Shown here one piece after another: positions 59,631-64,000 of a DNA stretch of 64,000 nucleotides (within the stretch, counting starts at the first letter, position 1; the number at the start of each line of letters is the position of its first letter). The translations under genes were made by a program, and so were the position numbers. This stretch comes from Brachionus manjavacas (Eukaryota > Rotifera > Eurotatoria > Ploima > Brachionidae), in the NCBI GenBank assembly GCA_019054805.1, contig JAHQIY010000007.1, positions 5,647,501 to 5,711,500 on the forward strand. Reading direction: 5' to 3'. The notes below the pieces were generated by a model that worked only from the letters and a program-made list of their open reading frames with translations, was not told the DNA's origin and did no database searches.

Positions 59631-59631
59631 T

Positions 59632-60305
59632 TTATAATAATATTAATAATTCGGAATTACTTAATAAAAAAAATAAAGTCTCAACGATGAACCAAGTTTA
59701 TTTTTGGAAATACATTCAAATCCAAACTTGCTACATTTCCAAGCCTGACTTTTACCGGCTTGATGATAATGGCTCACATTTTTCGCAAGAAAAATGGTAC
59801 CAATAATTGCAGGTGTCACATTCAATAGAATTCTCACAATTGTTATTACAAACTAGACAAGTGGAGTGTTTATTAATTATCAACATCTTTCCAAGCATTT
59901 TTTTTTAAATTGTTTTAAAAATGTAATATCAAGTGATTTTAAAAAAATATCGCTTTATTCAGTGTGATTTTTTTTGATATTTAAAGAAATAAATAAAATT
60001 TATTTTTCTTCTTGTCGTGTTGAAAACGGCCGTCTAATTTATTGATAAAATAAATAATTAAATAAATAGATAAATAATAAATTAATTAATTTGAACAAAA
60101 TGGCTATGAAAATAAATAGGGAAAAATAAACAAGAAGCTAGAATTGAAATGAAATGAGAGACGCTTTACAAGTTAGAAGATAAGCTAAAAGAAGATGTTT
60201 GTGATGACTATGCAAGTAAGCGAAAGAAGCAGTTGATAAATAATAAATTAGAAAAAAGACAAAATGAAAATCAATATAAAATGAAGGAAATTCATGGATA
60301 CTACA
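59632..60305 (-). mobile_element. 3' LTR, copy 2 (674 bp)
   Basis: Minus strand starts TGTAGTATCC at 60305 and ends AGCTACA at 59632. TG...CA ends with a 5-bp terminal inverted repeat, immediately after the polypurine tract. Small differences from copy 1 include the bases at its inner border. Confidence 0.7.
59752..59898 (-). CDS. 48-residue PHD-like zinc-finger ORF inside the LTR, copy 2
   Basis: ATG at 59898, stop at 59754-59752, same peptide as at 49111-49257; the only change noticed is a synonymous Arg codon before the stop (CGT versus CGG). See copy 1 for the ligand pattern. Confidence 0.5.
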   Translation of the reverse strand: MLGKMLIINKHSTCLVCNNNCENSIECDTCNYWYHFSCEKCEPLSSSR

Positions 60306-60317
60306 TCACCCCCCTTA
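60306..60317 (-). promoter_or_regulatory. Polypurine tract of the retrotransposon
   Basis: TAAGGGGGGTGA on the minus strand directly before the LTR start, as expected for the primer of plus-strand DNA synthesis in LTR elements. The same tract precedes copy 1 (49677-49688). Confidence 0.65.
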
Positions 60318-60321
60318 TTTA

Positions 60322-61698
60322 TCAACTCGCGGGATTTCGAACAAAATAACCGTAGCGTGCTGGTGGTCTAATTACTCTTCGGGGTCTGGATGAGGCAATA
60401 CTCTCTTCGGCTTGCGGAATTTGAGGAGTTTGGACCGGTAGATGATTTGTTTGAGGTACCGGATGGTCAATGAGCTTAGAACCGTAGGTAACCAACTCAT
60501 ATTCCGGGTCGTAATTCTCTCCTGCTCCCTGAAACGAAGCTTTTTTAAAGAATGCACTGTTTCTGGTTATTGAATGCCGATCGTTTGAAGCAGTTACCAT
60601 CGAATCCTTTTTTGCTGTGATTATATAATTCTCGTCTGAAAATCTGGTTAAATTCTTGTCAGCTAGGATACTTCCTCTTTTGACGTCTATGAGGACTTTG
60701 TCACCAACCTTAAGCTCAGACGAGTGCGCTCGATTTTTTTTATCAGCGTATACCTTTGCCTTGCTCTTGGTCGTTTCATCTTTGATGAAAGCGTTTAACC
60801 GAAGTTGATCAGGCTCGGGATGACCGACGCTTGGCAATCTTGAAAAACGGGCATTAAAGCGGAACATCAATTTAGCCGGGGCTATCCCTGTTGAGAGATG
60901 TGGAGTGTTCACATAGCTTCTCAAGAAACTGTTAAGCTCTGACTTAAAATTTAGGCGGTTGATTGAGCAGTTTCTGATAAGCTTGCCAATATTTTTTATA
61001 AAATTCTCACTCCCTCCGTTTGCCTTCGGGTGAAGAGGAGTTATTCGCCTATGTTTAAAACCAAAATGCATGGCAAACTCTCTGAAATGATCACCTTGGA
61101 ATGGGGCCCCATTGTCGGTTTTAATTTCCCTCGGGATCCCATAGCGGGTAAAGAGTTCTTCAAATGCCGGACCCACGTCCGCGAAGGCTGTGGACGAGAT
61201 AATTTGAACAGTTGGAAATCGGCTGTGCTCATCTTGCACCATGAGGGCCATTTTCCCATCAGGAAGAGGACCTTTAAAGTCGGCTCTCAAAAACTTCCAG
61301 GGGTTTTCAGGCATCTTTGTCATTCGCAGAGGTTCAGGTCTGACTTCACCCCCATTTAGCTGACATTCTCTGCACAAACTGACTTCTTCTTCGACCATCG
61401 CGTCAATGTTCGGGAACCAAACCTTGGCTCGAAGAAGGGCTTTTGTCTTGCAGATCCCTTGATGGCCTTCGTGCGCCAACTTGACTGCCAATGTTTGGAG
61501 TGATTGAGGTAACACAATTCTTAGGCCTCTTAAAACTAGACCTTCGGAGCTCACACAACACTCGTCTAACACTTTGCCGTAACGTTTAGCGGCTATCTCA
61601 CCACTAATGAAGTGACCTCTTAAAAGAGCATTTTTAAGCTGCACTAGTTCAACGTCGTCCTCTGTGGCCTTAATTATTTCCTCTAGGCTGAAGGCTCG
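60322..61698 (-). CDS. Ty3/Gypsy integrase
   Basis: The frame is open from 61698 to the stop at 60322; it is the C-terminal part of pol, with no start codon of its own needed. Counting from the GTG at 61644, the HHCC zinc module is H58, H61, C91, C94 (HEGHQGICKT and CREC). The catalytic triad is D122 (RADFKG), D177 (KTDNGAPF) and E213 (NGGSENF), with exactly 35 residues between the last two. A GPY/F-like C-terminal module (VGDKVLIDV, then ITRNSAFFKK) follows and the protein ends RPPARYGYFVRNPAS. No chromodomain is seen. The domain itself looks intact, but its frame is offset from RNase H. Confidence 0.92.
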   Translation of the reverse strand, partial: RAFSLEEIIKATEDDVELVQLKNALLRGHFISGEIAAKRYGKVLDECCVSSEGLVLRGLRIVLPQSLQTLAVKLAHEGHQGICKTKALLRAKVWFPNIDAMVEEEVSLCRECQLNGGEVRPEPLRMTKMPENPWKFLRADFKGPLPDGKMALMVQDEHSRFPTVQIISSTAFADVGPAFEELFTRYGIPREIKTDNGAPFQGDHFREFAMHFGFKHRRITPLHPKANGGSENFIKNIGKLIRNCSINRLNFKSELNSFLRSYVNTPHLSTGIAPAKLMFRFNARFSRLPSVGHPEPDQLRLNAFIKDETTKSKAKVYADKKNRAHSSELKVGDKVLIDVKRGSILADKNLTRFSDENYIITAKKDSMVTASNDRHSITRNSAFFKKASFQGAGENYDPEYELVTYGSKLIDHPVPQTNHLPVQTPQIPQAEESIASSRPRRVIRPPARYGYFVRNPAS

Positions 61699-62468
61699 TT
61701 AGCTTTTGCCATCCTCATGGCAAGATTAACAAAATGCTCGGTAGCCTTTTCGGCCGGACTTGAACTAAAATTATGTTTTTGAACGGCCAAGAGTCTCGAT
61801 AGAAAATCTGAAATGTTATTTTTACCGGGAACGTGCTCGACGGAAAAATTGTACTGGGATAGTCGAAGAACCCAACGTTTCATGCGCGCCCCTGGATTAG
61901 ATTTGGGATTGTTTAAAATCGTCTCGACACCCTTTTTATCGGTATGCAGAGTAAACCTTGCACCGAAAAGGTACATGTGGAATTTTTCACAGCCCCATAC
62001 TGCTGCATAACCCTCTTTCTCAAATTGAGAGTAACGTGACTCCACGTCTGACAAAGACTTGCTGGCTGTAGAAATTAAGACAATTTCCGAGTCGTCGTCT
62101 GGGTTGCTTTGCCATAAAATAGCACCAAGACCAACCGGACTTGCGTCAACGGTCAGATGCGTTCGCCAGGAGGTGTCGAAGAAACCCATAGCATGGTCAA
62201 TAATGCTTCTTTTTAATAAGTCAAGAGACTTTTGTTCCTCCACGCCCCACTGAAAGTGGACTCCCTTGCGGGTGAGGTTTCGAATCGGGCGCACAATTGT
62301 TGAAAGATTGGGGATTTGTCTCTCGCAAAACGTAGCTAAACCCAAAAGACTGGCGGCTTCGCTTGCGTTTTTCGGAGGCTTTGCCTCTCTTAGGGCCTTC
62401 ACTTTGTCATGGCTAACTTTAATCCCCTCTTTGGAAAAAATAAGACCGAAAAACTTAACCTCAGGCTG
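61683..62468 (-). CDS. Ty3/Gypsy RNase H domain
   Basis: In the same frame as the RT upstream, separated only by the TGA at 62471-62469. It starts with the RT thumb and connection (EVKFFGLIFSKEGIKVSHDK, then ASLLGLATFCERQIPN). RNase H landmarks follow: TVDASPVGLGAIL, FEKEGYAAVWGCEKF, FTLHTDKKGV and VPGKNNISDFLSR, supplying the expected Asp, Glu, Asp, Asp. The frame stops at 61685-61683 just as the integrase frame begins, with 16 bp of overlap. Confidence 0.9.
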   Translation of the reverse strand, partial: QPEVKFFGLIFSKEGIKVSHDKVKALREAKPPKNASEAASLLGLATFCERQIPNLSTIVRPIRNLTRKGVHFQWGVEEQKSLDLLKRSIIDHAMGFFDTSWRTHLTVDASPVGLGAILWQSNPDDDSEIVLISTASKSLSDVESRYSQFEKEGYAAVWGCEKFHMYLFGARFTLHTDKKGVETILNNPKSNPGARMKRWVLRLSQYNFSVEHVPGKNNISDFLSRLLAVQKHNFSSSPAEKATEHFVNLAMRMAKANEPSA

Positions 62469-63971
62469 TCAAATTTGGGCCTTTTTGGTCGAAAGAGTTA
62501 AGCCTTTTTCCTCTAATCTTACAAGTAAATTTTTTAGGTTTTCGTCGTGCGATCCGTCGTCCTCTTTGCCGTGGACAAAGATGTCGTCCCAAAGGTTACG
62601 GACCCCTTTGAGACCTGCCAAGGCCTCCTCGAGTGCTTTCTGAAAAATTTCAGCAGCCGAGCAAATACCCATGGTCAACCGCTTGTACCTCAATGGACCC
62701 AGATGAGAGCTCACGACTGTAATTTGTCGGGACTCCTCGTCAAGCTCAATCTGGCTGTATCCCTCAGTCAAGTCAACCACTGAGTAAAGATCGGAGCCGT
62801 TGGCCTCTACTGCCAATTCTTCTGGTGTCATAGTTACACGGTGTTCTCGGATTATAGCCGTGTTTGAGAGTGTGCTGTCGGCCACAAGTCTGATTTGTGA
62901 TGCATCAGAGACTGCTTTACCATCGTGACCAGGCTTTGGAAGGGCCAGCAATGGCGACACCCATGGCATTGGTCCAGTCGCCGGCTCAAGGACGTCGTCC
63001 TCTATCATCTTCTGGATTTTTTCCGACACGAATTTTCGAAGATGGTGAGGCACGTGCCGATGTTTCTGACGTACTGGTTTAATATTCGGGTTTATGCTTA
63101 ATTTAGCTTGAAAGCCTTTGAGTTTTCCTATCCTCCCCGAAAAAACTTTAGGGTAGTTTAGAAATATTTTCTCCCGGTACTCCGAGTCACCGGCTGAGAT
63201 TTTACTAGTGGCGTTTAGGCTGCGGACCAGTTTAGATTCGTTGAGACTGACCACGTCTAGTGTAACACAGTCGTCACAACTCAAAAGACATCCACTGTTG
63301 CCCTTGACTACGCTTACTGTGCTTATCGCCGACCTTTTACCCAAAACCAACTTAGTATGAAATTCTCCAAGAATCTCAAGGGGCGATTTTGAGTTAAAGC
63401 CGTAAACTGGGGCTTTGCTGCTTCGCAGCACTGGTCGCGGTATCAAACTTAAGTAGCTGGCCTCGTCGATAATTGTCGTCGACGCTCCTGTGTCTGCGCA
63501 CATGGTTAGTTCAGTGGACCCTACTCGGATGCGCGTGCGTGGTGTCTGTCCAGGACCGAGACGGTTTATTGCCCATGATGTCTCACTATCCTCAGAAGAG
63601 GAGTCATTTCTGGATCCATGCGCTGGCTCATTCTCTCGAGGCGAGACTGGCTGTACCTGTCGGACGTGACTGGTCGTTGACCTAAACGATTTAGCGGAAC
63701 GACAAAGTTTGGCAAAGTGACCAATTTTTTTACAGTTGCTACAGGCCTTTCCTTCAGCAGGGCATCTAACTCGGTGGACCTGGCCACACTTTGAGCAAAC
63801 AGAACCGCTCAGAGCCTCATTCCTGCTTTGAGACTGCCCACTTGTCGTTCCTGTATTAGCCGCACTCTGCTTATTCGCATCGCGACTGCGATAATTCGAA
63901 GGACGTGAATGGGGAGAGTTGTCATAATTTTGCCGTCTGTAGCCGGGCTGAGCGGAATTCTGGTGTTGATT
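62469..63971 (-). CDS. Gag nucleocapsid end, aspartic protease and reverse transcriptase
   Basis: One open frame from after the TAA at 63974-63972 to the TGA at 62469. It encodes two zinc knuckles (CSKCGQVHRVRC and CSNCKKIGHFAKLC, the second a perfect C-x2-C-x4-H-x4-C; about 63690-63800). The protease active site CADTGAST (about 63500) is followed by a Ty3/Gypsy RT: PWVSPLLALPKPG, IRLVADSTLSN, YSVVDLTEGYSQIEL and the catalytic box NLWDDIFVHG. Gag and pol are thus fused in one frame here. The Trp before the Asp pair is unusual (Tyr-x-Asp-Asp is normal). Ends in a premature TGA before the RNase H. Confidence 0.9.
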   Translation of the reverse strand, partial: NQHQNSAQPGYRRQNYDNSPHSRPSNYRSRDANKQSAANTGTTSGQSQSRNEALSGSVCSKCGQVHRVRCPAEGKACSNCKKIGHFAKLCRSAKSFRSTTSHVRQVQPVSPRENEPAHGSRNDSSSEDSETSWAINRLGPGQTPRTRIRVGSTELTMCADTGASTTIIDEASYLSLIPRPVLRSSKAPVYGFNSKSPLEILGEFHTKLVLGKRSAISTVSVVKGNSGCLLSCDDCVTLDVVSLNESKLVRSLNATSKISAGDSEYREKIFLNYPKVFSGRIGKLKGFQAKLSINPNIKPVRQKHRHVPHHLRKFVSEKIQKMIEDDVLEPATGPMPWVSPLLALPKPGHDGKAVSDASQIRLVADSTLSNTAIIREHRVTMTPEELAVEANGSDLYSVVDLTEGYSQIELDEESRQITVVSSHLGPLRYKRLTMGICSAAEIFQKALEEALAGLKGVRNLWDDIFVHGKEDDGSHDENLKNLLVRLEEKGLTLSTKKAQI

Positions 63972-64000
63972 TTAAACTAAATAGGCCTCTTGTTTGACTT

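Larger units (their letters stand above)
56624..60809. repeat. Segmental duplication, copy 2
   Basis: Near-identical partner of 45553-50172, lacking the 425-bp segment. Here the integrase continues without a break beyond 60809, so this copy keeps the original retroelement context, while copy 1 keeps the original mucin context. Confidence 0.95.
59632..64000 (-). mobile_element. Ty3/Gypsy retrotransposon, 3' part (gag end, pol, 3' LTR); 5' part outside window
   Basis: Gene order on the minus strand is nucleocapsid zinc knuckles, aspartic protease, reverse transcriptase, RNase H, integrase, polypurine tract, LTR. RT before integrase is the Ty3/Gypsy (Metaviridae) order. No envelope-like ORF lies between integrase and LTR. 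Defects: TAA at 63974-63972 in gag, TGA at 62471-62469 between RT and RNase H, and a frame change near 61690. The element continues past 64000. Confidence 0.92.

Noticed and set aside
61030-61359. Plus-strand ORFs opposite the retroelement pol
   Set aside because: Shadows of the minus-strand integrase, RNase H and RT, which show catalytic motifs.

Overview
Eukaryotic (metazoan) DNA: very AT-rich flanks and introns, GT-AG introns of about 50-450 bp (one of 1.7 kb), extracellular animal domains (NIDO, AMOP, VWD, EGF), a LINE fragment and a Ty3/Gypsy retrotransposon. The compact, AT-rich style would fit a small invertebrate such as a rotifer, but the sequence alone does not settle the species.

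The window is dominated by one minus-strand gene. It starts at 45602 with a signal peptide and enters a 39.4-kb array of about 505 tandem 78-bp units, each encoding a 26-residue block that is about 70% Ser/Thr plus acidic residues. It then runs through ten more exons (5942 down to base 1 and beyond) encoding a NIDO domain, an AMOP domain, a VWD domain with a GDPH motif, and a chain of EGF-like modules. That is the domain order of MUC4-type membrane mucins. The whole array lies in a single exon of 39.6 kb. Its reading frame is open on the minus strand but broken by about 15 small indels. Many of these contain both letters of a known repeat variant side by side, which points to consensus or assembly error rather than gene death. 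A one-base frame break in the AMOP exon (about 5040) is of the same kind.

From 45553 to 50172 lies the gene's 5' flank, a LINE reverse-transcriptase fragment, an LTR and the tail of a retroelement integrase. All of this recurs from 56624 to 60809. Between the copies is a second, shorter 78-bp array (50173-56623) that begins abruptly inside the integrase sequence at a 6-bp microhomology. The simplest reading is a tandem duplication running from the middle of the mucin array to the middle of the integrase gene. It made a truncated second mucin (start 56673) with two nonsense codons and no NIDO/AMOP/VWD/EGF part. A mis-join of two haplotypes is the main alternative.

From 59632 to the right edge is the 3' part of a Ty3/Gypsy element on the minus strand: nucleocapsid zinc knuckles, protease, reverse transcriptase, RNase H, integrase, polypurine tract and 3' LTR. 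It carries two in-frame stops and one frame change, so this copy is probably inactive. A 48-residue PHD-like zinc-finger ORF sits inside both LTR copies.

The most notable content is the giant mucin exon, with its layered higher-order repeats (93-bp marker units, a 19-unit block, an 11.4-kb-offset duplication) and its duplicated, diverged 5' copy.
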